Shown: positions 59,801-64,000 of the stretch, one piece after another
Position numbering within the stretch: position 1 is the stretch's first letter
How the letters are laid out: each line of letters opens with the position of its first letter
Source: Batillaria attramentaria
Lineage: Eukaryota; Mollusca; Gastropoda; Batillariidae
Direction of reading: 5' to 3'
Assembly: GCA_018292915.2 (NCBI GenBank)
Contig: JACVVK020000454.1
Span: 124,001 to 188,000 of the forward strand
DNA length: 64,000 nucleotides
Notes under the pieces: generated by a model
Told to the model about the DNA's origin: nothing
Databases searched by the model: none
What the model saw: only the letters and a program-made list of their open reading frames with translations
Program-made: the position numbers and the translations under genes

Positions 59801-60946
59801 GCGGTTTTCTGCTCTAGACAGCGCATCAACGGCTGACGAAAGTGGAGCGATTACCTAAAGCTGACCCGCATAGCCATTTGAGAATGGCACAGATACCGAA
59901 ATCAAACCGTTTCAGAATACTTTGCGTACTGGCGTTTTGGCATAGGCAACACCGAGATCAGCGTACTGAAGGAATCAGGTCGGTGTAAAAACGCGGCATG
60001 GCTTACAATGTTTATGAATGTTATGCCCTGCTGTATGTTACGGAGAACTGAAAGTGACAACTTACAAATCCTCCCTTCATGCGATTTATGCCACCGTCCA
60101 GACCCTTGTTGGTGGGTGAGCCCCCACCCAGCACGTACTCCACCATGTTGACCCCCAACGCACTTGTTTCTGGAACGATATGCACATACAACACATTGCA
60201 CCAGGCATCGCACCTTGCGTCTTACAATCCTCTCTTTACTTTAATAATTGACCAAAACATAAGCAGACGAGTATGATACGGTATATATTTGTATTGTGGT
60301 GCAAGTCACTGTGTGATTAACAGTCCTCAAGACACTGTTCATGCAATTCACTTTAGCGTTACCGTAACCAACCGCAGTGTTACTGTAACCAACCGCAGTG
60401 TTAGTACTGTTACCATTTTCAACTGCAGTGTTACCGTCATCAACTGCAGTGTCATTGTAGTCAACTGCAGTGTTACTGTAATCAACTGCAGTGTTACTGT
60501 AATCAACTGCAGTGTTACTGTAATCAATTGCAGTGTTACTGTAATTAACCGCAGTCTTACTGAAATCAACTGCAGTGTTACTGTAATCAAACTGTATTGT
60601 TACTGTAACCAACTGTATTGTTACTGTAATCAAACTGTATTGTTACTGTAACCAACTGTATTGTTACTGTAATCAAACTGTATTGTTACTGTAACCAACT
60701 GTATTGTTACTGTAATCAAACTGTATTGTTACTGTAATCAAACTGTATTGTTACTGTAACCAACTGTATTACTAGTGTAACCAACTGTATTATTAGTGTA
60801 ATCAACTCACGTGACATCCCAGCTGGTCCACTCCATGTGTCGTCACGCGTGGTCCAAGGGTGAGCAGCGAAGATGCCGGGTTTGCCAGCACCGTCCCCGA
60901 CCTTACCCGGGTCTTCCACGTTCCACAGCTTCTTCGATGGGTTCAT
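30431..60946 (-). CDS. PUM1: Pumilio homologue (PUF-family RNA-binding translational repressor), 18 exons, 5' partial
   Basis: Eighteen minus-strand exons join without a phase break into 955 residues plus stop. The N-terminal half carries conserved Pumilio blocks: [30 protein letters not shown], a Q-rich stretch, [55 protein letters not shown] and [11 protein letters not shown]. The C-terminal part, from about residue 594 ([12 protein letters not shown]), has all eight PUF repeats with canonical recognition residues: R1 SR..Q, R2 NY..Q, R3 CR..Q, R4 NH..Q, R5 CR..Q, R6 NY..Q, R7 SN..E, R8 NY..Q. That code predicts binding to UGUANAUA in 3' UTRs, recruiting deadenylase and repressing translation in the cytoplasm. 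ATG 60946 begins the first visible exon just after its acceptor, so it is probably internal; the family's further N-terminal region should be upstream of the window. The PUM1 symbol denotes PUM1/PUM2 orthology. Confidence 0.95.
30647..30890 (-). repeat. PUM1: 61-bp array, 4 copies, duplicating the last Pumilio acceptor
   Basis: Copies start at 30647, 30708, 30769 and 30830. Each contains TTACAG|ACACCACAGCGCGC, that is, the acceptor plus the first 27 coding bases of the last exon. Only the leftmost copy is joined to the full exon. Confidence 0.93.
31130..31213 (-). CDS. PUM1: Pumilio visible exon 17 (PUF repeat 7)
   Basis: Acceptor GTTGCAG|CAA, donor GATGG|GTAAGT. It encodes [20 protein letters not shown] and EIISMND; together with the preceding exon it restores the SN..E triad of repeat 7. 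Phase 2 in and out. The short ORF track reading of this exon is in another frame. Confidence 0.93.
31387..32832. repeat. 43-bp minisatellite, about 34 copies of two subtypes, Pumilio intron
   Basis: The unit is CTTACACAGGTTTTCCACCC plus TTGTCTCTCTACTTCTCACC or the CTTACGAAGGTTTGCACCCC subtype. The first block is uniform in the first subtype, then both alternate, then only the second. The plus-strand ORFs of about 500 aa in all three frames are a by-product of this stop-free unit. It lies between PUF exons 16 and 17. Confidence 0.95.
32892..33139 (-). CDS. PUM1: Pumilio visible exon 16 (PUF repeats 5-6)
   Basis: The acceptor is ACTACAG|GTA and the donor GCCAG|GTCAGT. It encodes [20 protein letters not shown] (R5), [18 protein letters not shown] (R6) and LPLSQHKFA. 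Its first 30-odd bases plus the acceptor are the seed of the 5-kb array at 33140-38275. Phase 0 in, 2 out. Confidence 0.96.
33140..38275 (-). repeat. PUM1: 5-kb array of about 70 copies carrying the exon 16 acceptor and its first codons
   Basis: On the transcript strand each copy reads CTACAG|GTGTTCTCCCTGTC then CATACACCCATACGGGTG, a near copy of the start of exon 16 ([10 protein letters not shown]). It is followed by TAA and one or more extra TACTACAG|GTGTTRATG modules. The array directly abuts the real exon at 33139. Translation from any copy gives [11 protein letters not shown] then stop. Confidence 0.95.
38406..39347. mobile_element. 942-bp DNA transposon, CAG-type TIR, 5-bp target duplication
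   Basis: The left CAGCGATCGTCAAATG (38406) and right CATTTGACGATCGCTG (39347) are perfect inverted repeats. Flanks CCGAG (38401-38405 and 39348-39352) are identical. Subterminal GGTAGCCCGAAT motifs occur in both orientations near both ends. A minus-strand frame reads [20 protein letters not shown] from 39005, with GTG where the sister elements have ATG, then runs into a poly(A) tract. Non-autonomous. Confidence 0.82.
39496..39633 (-). CDS. PUM1: Pumilio visible exon 15 (PUF repeat 4)
   Basis: Acceptor GTTACAG|GTG, donor GACAG|GTCAGC. It encodes [20 protein letters not shown] and [20 protein letters not shown]; the NH..Q recognition triad is intact. Phase 0 in and out. Confidence 0.96.
39655..39785. 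repeat. 29-bp repeat, about 5 copies
   Basis: TATGTAACTGTCACCGTCAT plus GTCAGCCTG, starting about 20 bp upstream of the PUF repeat 4 exon acceptor. Confidence 0.88.
39965..40775. repeat. Complex (TATGTTGG)-based minisatellite
   Basis: Three interleaved submotifs, TGTTGGACTATGTTGTA, TGTTGGACGATGTTGTA and TGTTGGTCGTGTGTA, in irregular order. The Cys-rich ORFs of up to 319 aa on the plus strand are repeat artefacts. Confidence 0.93.
40940..41700 (-). repeat. 49-bp array, about 15 copies, next to the PUF repeats 1-3 exon donor
   Basis: On the transcript strand the unit reads TTTGTTCACCCCTACAG|GTG then GGTTAGGGATCGGGC. Each has a good acceptor fused to CAG|GTGGGT, the same donor as exon 14 (ATGCAG|GTGGGT). 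The array starts 20 bp downstream of that donor. Confidence 0.92.
41722..41980 (-). CDS. PUM1: Pumilio visible exon 14 (PUF repeats 1-3)
   Basis: Acceptor ACTATAG|GTT, donor ATGCAG|GTGGGT. It encodes [10 protein letters not shown] (R1), [15 protein letters not shown] (R2) and [14 protein letters not shown] (R3) with canonical base-contacting residues. Phase 2 in, 0 out. Confidence 0.96.
42348..42412 (-). repeat. 13-bp repeat, 5 copies, at the exon 13 donor
   Basis: TACGGTTACTTCC (transcript strand) repeated directly from the donor CG|GTACGG. The first unit overlaps the donor. Confidence 0.85.
42415..42549 (-). CDS. PUM1: Pumilio visible exon 13 (start of PUF domain)
   Basis: Acceptor CTGTCAG|TGC, donor TCTCG|GTACGG. 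It encodes [20 protein letters not shown] and [14 protein letters not shown], the N-terminal cap and first helices of PUF repeat 1. A 13-bp tandem repeat starts at the donor and a 28-bp array ends just before the acceptor. Confidence 0.95.
42555..42775. repeat. 26-28-bp repeat, about 8 copies, upstream of PUF exon 13
   Basis: GACAACAGTCGACAATGACA plus GACRCA; it reaches to within 50 bp of the acceptor. A 23-base G run lies at about 42859-42881. Confidence 0.88.
43000..43112 (-). repeat. 57-bp repeat, about 2.5 copies, made from SINE-flanking sequence
   Basis: CACTGAGTGGCATGCACACA...GGGGGTGGGTGTTT repeated; the last copy runs into the SINE tail. Confidence 0.8.
43112..43280 (-). mobile_element. 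tRNA-derived SINE (tRNA-Arg-like head)
   Basis: From 43280 on the minus strand: GCCGGGGTGGCCGAATGGTA, GAGCGCTGAACTTCTAATGC and GTGAGTTCGTATCTG. These are recognisable A box, anticodon arm (TCT) and B box. They are followed by a body containing GCTGGCTTTTTCACCGTTGC and a tail GACGTTAAACCCCCAAACAC. The acceptor stem does not close and the body continues, so it is a SINE and not a tRNA gene. Confidence 0.75.
43504..43633 (-). CDS. PUM1: Pumilio visible exon 12
   Basis: The acceptor is GATTTCAG|ATC, directly after a (TG)n run of about 50 bp; the donor is AGAAG|GTGAGA. It encodes [20 protein letters not shown] and [20 protein letters not shown], matching the conserved [13 protein letters not shown]...SLFSPSSTLF block. 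Phase 1 in, 2 out. Confidence 0.93.
43639..43694. repeat. (CA)n microsatellite abutting Pumilio exon 12 acceptor
   Basis: About 54 bp of CA. On the transcript strand it is (TG)n ending 5-6 bases before TTTCAG, replacing the pyrimidine tract. Confidence 0.9.
43770..44135 (-). mobile_element. Second tRNA-derived SINE with internally amplified body
   Basis: The minus strand from 44132 reads GAGGCCAGCGGTACAGTGTC and GTGAGTTTGAATCTCAGCTG, a degenerate tRNA head with a good B box. A body related to the first SINE (GCCGGCCTTTTTCCTAGTTG CCCC) follows. The body's distal part is repeated four times as a 66-bp unit between 43775 and 44045. Confidence 0.7.
44289..44508 (-). repeat. PUM1: 44-bp array, 5 copies, duplicating Pumilio exon 11 donor
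   Basis: Copies start at 44289, 44333, 44377, 44421 and 44465. On the transcript strand each has TCCAACCTCTCTCTCA|GTAA, the last coding bases plus donor. The rightmost copy is the real exon end. Confidence 0.93.
44473..44652 (-). CDS. PUM1: Pumilio visible exon 11
   Basis: The acceptor is CTGTACAG|GTC and the donor CTCA|GTAAGT. It encodes [20 protein letters not shown] and [16 protein letters not shown], matching RRDSLTGSSDLYKR and TPPPSLSSHGSSSSLNLGG. The last 27 coding bases plus the donor are repeated five times as a 44-bp array immediately downstream. Phase 1 in and out. Confidence 0.9.
44873..45031 (-). CDS. PUM1: Pumilio visible exon 10
   Basis: The acceptor is GTGACAG|GTT, preceded by a long (TG)n run instead of an ordinary pyrimidine tract; the donor is ACAG|GTACAA. 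It encodes [20 protein letters not shown] and [17 protein letters not shown]. Ser/Gly/Gln-rich linker; phase 1 in and out. Confidence 0.82.
45039..45092. repeat. (CA)n microsatellite abutting Pumilio exon 10 acceptor
   Basis: On the transcript strand, about 50 bp of (TG)n followed by CGTGACAG|G. It is the second Pumilio exon whose acceptor tract is TG-rich. Confidence 0.9.
45339..45461 (-). CDS. PUM1: Pumilio visible exon 9
   Basis: Acceptor TGTTTAG|GTG, donor ATGG|GTGAGT. It encodes [20 protein letters not shown] and a Ser/Asn-rich tail ([16 protein letters not shown]). It is a low-complexity linker supported mainly by phase (1 in, 1 out) and by good splice sites. Confidence 0.82.
45727..45867 (-). 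CDS. PUM1: Pumilio visible exon 8
   Basis: Acceptor GGTTTCAG|ATG, donor CAAG|GTGAAG. It encodes [20 protein letters not shown] and [20 protein letters not shown], matching [20 protein letters not shown]...GLGAPVRLVAPAPVIIS. Joining directly to exon 7 keeps the frame (A+AT). Confidence 0.93.
46086..48342 (-). repeat. PUM1: 2.2-kb array of about 30 copies carrying the Pumilio exon 7 donor
   Basis: The unit is about 72-84 bp. On the transcript strand each copy has CACCA|GTAAGTAACCCTGC then TGTCTACCCTAGT, matching the real junction GCCA|GTAAGTAACCCTGC. It also contains TTAGGGACAG|TCAGCCAAT, an acceptor-like site 17 bases before each donor copy. Length variation comes from an optional GTGTAA insert. 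Confidence 0.94.
48343..48570 (-). CDS. PUM1: Pumilio visible exon 7
   Basis: The acceptor is CCTGTCAG|GTC and the donor GCCA|GTAAGT. It encodes [20 protein letters not shown], then Q-rich sequence with [16 protein letters not shown], matching VPHQYYGVTPWGVYPASL...QVLRGGASQRPLTPNQ. The donor and its intronic flank are the seed of the large array at 46086-48342, so this 5' splice site is followed by about 30 near copies. Phase 1 in and out. Confidence 0.92.
48750..48880. repeat. 33-bp repeat, 4 copies, Pumilio intron
   Basis: CCCGTCTTCCTGCCCACTGT plus AAACTCACCTAAT. On the transcript strand each unit contains TTAG|GTGAGT. Confidence 0.9.
48881..50144. other. Unique AT-rich Pumilio intron sequence
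   Basis: No exon, repeat array or mobile element recognised. A poly(T) run lies at about 49804-49820. ORFs here have no recognisable similarity. Confidence 0.6.
50145..50225 (-). CDS. PUM1: Pumilio visible exon 6
   Basis: Acceptor GTCCTAG|GGT, donor GCAG|GTCAGC. It encodes [20 protein letters not shown] plus VGIPIA, matching [26 protein letters not shown]. Phase 1 in and out. Confidence 0.9.
50970..51760. repeat. About 78-bp minisatellite with poly(C) and (TG)n inside each unit, 10 copies
   Basis: The unit contains CACTGGGGAGAGTGGAAGTG, ATAAACTCTTGTCAATGTGT, a (GT)n and a C run of 12-22. Three repeat scales are nested. C-run and GT lengths vary from copy to copy. Confidence 0.93.
51761..53815. 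other. Pumilio intron sequence without recognised genes
   Basis: Unique sequence with a short GCCAGCCCCCCTCCCC repeat at 52120-52178, (GA)n at 52727-52740, and poly(C) runs at about 52958, 53222 and 53680. No exon with Pumilio similarity was seen. Confidence 0.6.
53816..53894 (-). CDS. PUM1: Pumilio visible exon 5 (Q-rich)
   Basis: Acceptor GTTTCAG|CTT, donor TTGG|GTAGGT. It encodes [20 protein letters not shown] plus SQQQQL, corresponding to LTAAQQQQYALAAAHQ in vertebrates. Phase 0 in, phase 1 out. Confidence 0.88.
54133..57157. repeat. 3-kb minisatellite, 46/52-bp units, about 60 copies
   Basis: The unit CATCCCAACTTCTGGGTACA plus GCTTGCAATGAACAACCTGT and ATTAGG, with an optional extra TACTATTAGG making the long form. 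Long and short units are mixed irregularly. It occupies most of the intron between Pumilio exons 4 and 5 and stops 33 bp from the exon 4 donor. Confidence 0.95.
57190..57442 (-). CDS. PUM1: Pumilio visible exon 4
   Basis: Acceptor GTTGACAG|GGG, donor CTG|GTAAAG. It encodes [40 protein letters not shown] and [15 protein letters not shown], matching the LDPMEHVGMEPLQFDYS...FDYNSQ block. Phase 2 in, phase 0 out. Confidence 0.92.
57588..58406. repeat. 71-bp minisatellite with 25-bp inserts, about 11 copies
   Basis: The unit GGTTAGAAGGCCGTGAGCGT...AACACTCACACTTCAAAA; some copies carry an extra GGTTTTACAACACTCACACT. Intron between Pumilio exons 3 and 4. Confidence 0.93.
58483..58730. repeat. 28-bp repeat, about 9 copies
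   Basis: GTGACCACATGGTCCGTGTC plus ACACTCTG, ending about 35 bp from the Pumilio exon 3 donor. Confidence 0.92.
58767..58912 (-). CDS. PUM1: Pumilio visible exon 3
   Basis: Acceptor TTCTCAG|GGT, donor TTCG|GTGAGT. It encodes an acidic/basic low-complexity stretch ([30 protein letters not shown]) corresponding to the ENDKGEKKNK...NGLPVQNG region of vertebrate PUM1. Phase 0 in, phase 2 out. Confidence 0.88.
58913..60065. other. Pumilio intron, unique sequence
   Basis: No tandem array or exon was seen. A 27-bp direct duplication (ATGTACCGCCCAGTCCATGA) occurs near 59647-59693. Confidence 0.6.
60066..60169 (-). CDS. PUM1: Pumilio visible exon 2
   Basis: Acceptor GTTCCAG|AAA, donor TTT|GTAAGT. 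It encodes [20 protein letters not shown] and [14 protein letters not shown], a strong match to the GLGVSMVEYVL and RKGGF blocks of PUM1/PUM2. Phase 1 in, phase 0 out. Confidence 0.92.
60350..60800. repeat. 21-23-bp repeat, about 20 copies, Pumilio intron
   Basis: Two subtypes, AACTGCAGTGTTACTGTAAT and AACTGTATTGTTACTGTAAC, in separate blocks. It ends 10 bp from the exon 1 donor. Confidence 0.9.
60811..60946 (-). CDS. PUM1: Pumilio visible exon 1
   Basis: Acceptor TTTCCAG|ATG, donor TCAC|GTGAGT. It encodes [19 protein letters not shown] and [20 protein letters not shown], matching the family block KKFWETDES...GIFLGDQWRDSAWG. It ends in phase 1. The ATG directly at the acceptor is likely an internal Met. 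Confidence 0.85.
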
Positions 60947-61178
60947 CTGGAAAACAGAGGATGCGAGTGCTGTACATGACCCCTACCACTCATTCAGTCA
61001 TTGATAGTTGTAGCTCCGGCAGGAAGGACAGCTAGCACCAGCACCAGCACTAGCAGACCAGATCTTGATGTGACAAACTGGTCCTGGTGGTGTTACATGC
61101 ATGACCACGCGAGTTGAGGACAGTCCAATACAATGACAATACTCCTACAGTAACACAACAGTCTCGGAGTCGGATGAC
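60947..61178. other. Pumilio upstream intron, no gene seen
   Basis: Unique sequence. The preceding Pumilio exon was not found between here and 64000. Confidence 0.55.
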
Positions 61179-61871
61179 CAGTCATCATTTTATGTCCGCG
61201 CCTTGCGCCACTGGTGCATAAATTTAAAAAAAGACCCATAAAATCTTAAGCTGTGCGCCAATCGGCGCATCGTTATACATGTAACTTTAAAAGTTTCGAC
61301 ACAGAGTGCTGTGCGCTCACTGTCTGAAGACCCCCCAACAAAATTCGTCTGTTACCCAGCGACAGCTATTGTTACGTAAAATCTCATTGGATGAGACAAT
61401 CAGGTGGTCTGGTCTGCCCAATCAGAAGCAATCGTTCGTCTACCCCAGAGCCTCATTTTGGAGCGCTTTTCATACACGAAAAGTTGTGTGCGCGTCACCG
61501 TTTTTCTGTGGAAGCAGCAAGGTTTCAGAAGAAGAAAACACCATGCCTCCTAAAAAGAGGAAGTTATGAATTCCCGGCCAAGCTAGGTTAACGTTTGGTG
61601 GCCAGCCTACTGTATCAGCCTGTGACGACTGAGTGAGTGACAGTGGCGTCCGGGAAGATGCGAACGACGGTAGCACTGGTGCCGAGGATGACGCTGCTGT
61701 GAAGTCAGCTGATACGGCGCCGCGCAAGAAATTCGGACCCACAAGTATCCATGTGCTTTTTCATCTGTTCGATTCCGTTTTAGAACGACCCATAAAATTT
61801 GGAAATGGCCCATAGAAGTTGGTCACAGTGGGCCATTTCACCCATAGATTTTCAACAAAAAATGATCACTG
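61179..61871. mobile_element. 693-bp DNA transposon, CAGT-type TIR, 6-bp target duplication
   Basis: Left CAGTCATCATTTTATG (61179) and the complement of right CAAAAAATGATCACTG (61871) are 16-bp inverted repeats with two mismatches. GATGAC flanks both sides (61173-61178, 61872-61877). GACCCATAAAAT-type motifs occur near both ends. ATG 61543, in an AACACCATGCC context, starts MPPKKRKL then stop. A later frame has APRKKFGP. Degenerate, non-autonomous. Confidence 0.82.
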
Positions 61872-61984
61872 GATGACTGATGAAGTGGGGAGGAAGAGCA
61901 GTAGATCAACTGATCAGCTGATGTGTCAAACTGTCAACGGTGTAGTCACATGCAGTCATTCAAGGTGAGTCCCAGTGCAATACA

Positions 61985-62252
61985 ACTACAACTACAACAC
62001 TCCTGTATCACAACTACAACACTCCTGTATCACAACTACAACACTCCTGTATCACAACTACAACACTCCTGTATCACAACGACAACACTCCTGTATCACA
62101 ACTACAACACTCCTGTATCACAACTACAACACTCCTGTATCACAACTACAACACTCCTGTATCACAACTACAACACTCCTGTATCACAACTACAACACTC
62201 CTGTATCACAACTACAACACTCCTGTATCACAACTACAACACTCCTGTATCA
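61985..62252. repeat. 22-bp repeat, 12 copies
   Basis: CACAACTACAACACTCCTGT plus AT, near perfect. Confidence 0.93.
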
Positions 62253-62412
62253 GACAACACTCCAAGTCAGACCCGAAAGATGATCGGTTGCTGTGCCTAA
62301 CTTGATGATTTGAAGGATATGATCTCAATATATCAGAATCAGACTGAGCAAGCTCAGAGCTTATAAACGGTTATTAGGATTCTCTCTAGAGTGTTTCATG
62401 TTTCTGTCATGT

Positions 62413-62428
62413 GTGTGGTGTGTGTGTG

Positions 62429-62472
<44 letters not shown>

Positions 62473-62480
62473 TGCGTGCG
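62413..62480. repeat. (GT)n microsatellite
   Basis: Interrupted GT dinucleotide run of about 65 bp. Confidence 0.9.
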
Positions 62481-62544
62481 CAGGTGTGTCTGTGTGTGAC
62501 TGAGAGGTTGGTTGTTTTTTTGTTTGTTTGTTTTTTACTCATCA

Positions 62545-63210
62545 TGGCAGAGAACAAAACGTAATTGAACATTCTCCCAATCACATACACTTGTTTAAAC
62601 ATGGCCACATCTGATAACAGAGAACAAAACGTAATTGAACATTCTCCCAATCATCTACATACACTTGTTTAAACATGGCCACATCTGATAACAGAGAACA
62701 AAACGTAATTGAACATTCTCCCAATCATCTACATACACTTGTTTAAACATGGCCACATCTGATAACAGAGAACAAAACGTAATTGAACATTCTCCCAATC
62801 ATCTACATACACTTGTTTAAACATGGCCACATCTGATAACAGAGAACAAAACGTAATTGAACATTCTCCCAATCATCTACATACACTTGTTTAAACATGG
62901 CCACATCTGATAACAGAGAACAAAACGTAATTGAACATTCTCCCAATCATCTACATACACTTGTTTAAACATGGCCACATCTGATAACAGAGAACAAAAC
63001 GTAATTGAACATTCTCCCAATCATCTACATACACTTGTTTAAACATGGCCACATCTGATAACAGAGAACAAAACGTAATTGAACATTCTCCCAATCATCT
63101 ACATACACTTGTTTAAACATGGCCACATCTGATAACAGAGAACAAAACGTAATTGAACATTCTCCCAATCACATACACTTGTTTAAACATGGCCACATCT
63201 GATAACATAG
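62545..63210. repeat. 74-bp minisatellite, 9 copies
   Basis: The unit GATAACAGAGAACAAAACGT...AACATGGCCACATCT; the first and last copies lack a 4-6-bp internal piece (ATCTAC). Confidence 0.94.
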
Positions 63211-63293
63211 AAAAGCCAAGACTACAGCGCGTACAGTGATGACTATACATACATACATGTATCTACCTAACTGATATTAGTACAGGGCAGACC

Positions 63294-63755
63294 CAGGGAT
63301 CGATTTTCTCGCGCGCCGTGCGACTATGTCTCATATTTTGATAAAATGTCGCATAGAAATTTCGCAAAATGCATCATATGTCGCACGAACGTGACATCAC
63401 AAGCGCACTTGACAACGCGAAGCAGAGATGCGCTGTCCGTGTCAGTCATAGAGTCTGTTACACTAATCTAATATTAGTGATGAGGCTTACTTATCCCGCT
63501 CGCCGCGCGCGCTGCCAGGAACTCTCGCTCGAAAGAGTTGCAAAAAATATTGGCGCGTTATCAGTTTTCTCAGTTCTGTGATCGAGAGGTCCTTTTTTCT
63601 TCAGAACGTCACTGCACTTAGGAACAGGCTCTCGGCACAGACATGTGACAGAGTGATGCGGGTGAACTTGTCTAATAGAAAATGAAAATGTCTCATAAAA
63701 ATGACTGGTCAAGGAGACAATGTCTCATTGGCATATTTGAGTAAATCCATCCCTG
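63294..63755. mobile_element. 462-bp DNA transposon, CAGGGAT TIR, 6-bp target duplication
   Basis: The left CAGGGATCGATTTTCTC and the complement of the right end, CAGGGATGGATTTACTC, match at 15 of 17 positions. CAGACC flanks both ends (63288-63293, 63756-63761). ATGTCTCAT motifs recur near both termini. No convincing coding remnant. Confidence 0.85.
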
Positions 63756-63922
63756 CAGACCACAAATGTGGTGCTACAAAACCCACCCCTGCCCATCACA
63801 ATATATATGAATGTGTATACATGTATACTCCTGTTTTGTTTGATTATTTTCTTTATTTCATTTGTCTTGGTGCAGTTATGCACTGTATGGCCAAATAAAC
63901 ACCTCGACACACCCCTTCCCGT

Positions 63923-64000
63923 GTGAGCACGTCATGATGTGTGACACGACGTGTACATGTGGGCACGTCATGTGTGACACGACGTGTACATGTGGGCACG
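63923..64000. repeat. Start of a 38-40-bp tandem repeat running off the window
   Basis: ACGTCATGATGTGTGACACG ACGTGTACATGTGGGC begins to repeat; about two copies are visible. Confidence 0.75.

Noticed and set aside
60941..60946. ATG 60946 as the true Pumilio start codon
   Set aside because: It lies immediately after a good 3' splice site, and family members have a conserved N-terminal region before this block, so it is more likely internal.

Overview
This is nuclear DNA from an animal. It holds three intron-rich housekeeping genes with ordinary GT-AG splice sites, tRNA-derived SINEs, DNA-transposon remnants and a very heavy load of tandem repeats. The protein sequences and the SINE tail ending in a GTTAAACCCC-type motif suggest a lophotrochozoan, most likely a mollusc. 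That taxonomic call is inference; the animal origin is secure.

Layout. (1) Minus strand, 395-7051: the first three coding exons of a leucine-rich-repeat protein best matching the tubulin cofactor E-like protein TBCEL. The gene continues beyond the left edge. (2) Plus strand, 7448-17761: a complete five-exon clathrin light chain gene (209 aa). Its start codon lies about 400 bp from that of TBCEL, head to head, so the two probably share a promoter. (3) Minus strand, 60946-30431: 18 coding exons of a Pumilio RNA-binding protein (PUM1/PUM2 orthologue), 955 visible residues with all eight PUF repeats. The extreme N-terminal exons lie beyond the right edge. Clathrin light chain and Pumilio converge on 17.8-30.4 kb, which has no further recognisable gene and probably contains both 3' UTRs.

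Repeats. By eye, roughly 40% of the window is tandem array. Nearly every large intron carries its own unrelated minisatellite (unit 13-135 bp). The most unusual feature is that at least five arrays contain a duplicated exon-intron junction. The 3' splice site and first codons of the Pumilio PUF-repeat-5 exon are copied about 70 times over 5 kb. The 5' splice site of another Pumilio exon is copied about 30 times over 2.2 kb. Smaller arrays duplicate two more Pumilio junctions and one TBCEL junction. The true sites therefore sit at the edge of long ladders of decoys.

Transposons. Four short DNA transposons (462-942 bp) have terminal inverted repeats beginning CAG and target-site duplications of 5-6 bp that can be read directly from the flanks. 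Three contain a short reading frame starting with a basic M/V-x-P-P-x-K-K peptide. A fifth element end lies at the left edge. One of the four is inserted inside a minisatellite. Two tRNA-derived SINEs lie in Pumilio introns, and SINE tails have themselves been amplified into arrays.

How the genes work together: they do not form a pathway. They act in tubulin turnover (TBCEL), clathrin-coat assembly (clathrin light chain) and post-transcriptional repression through UGUANAUA sites (Pumilio).
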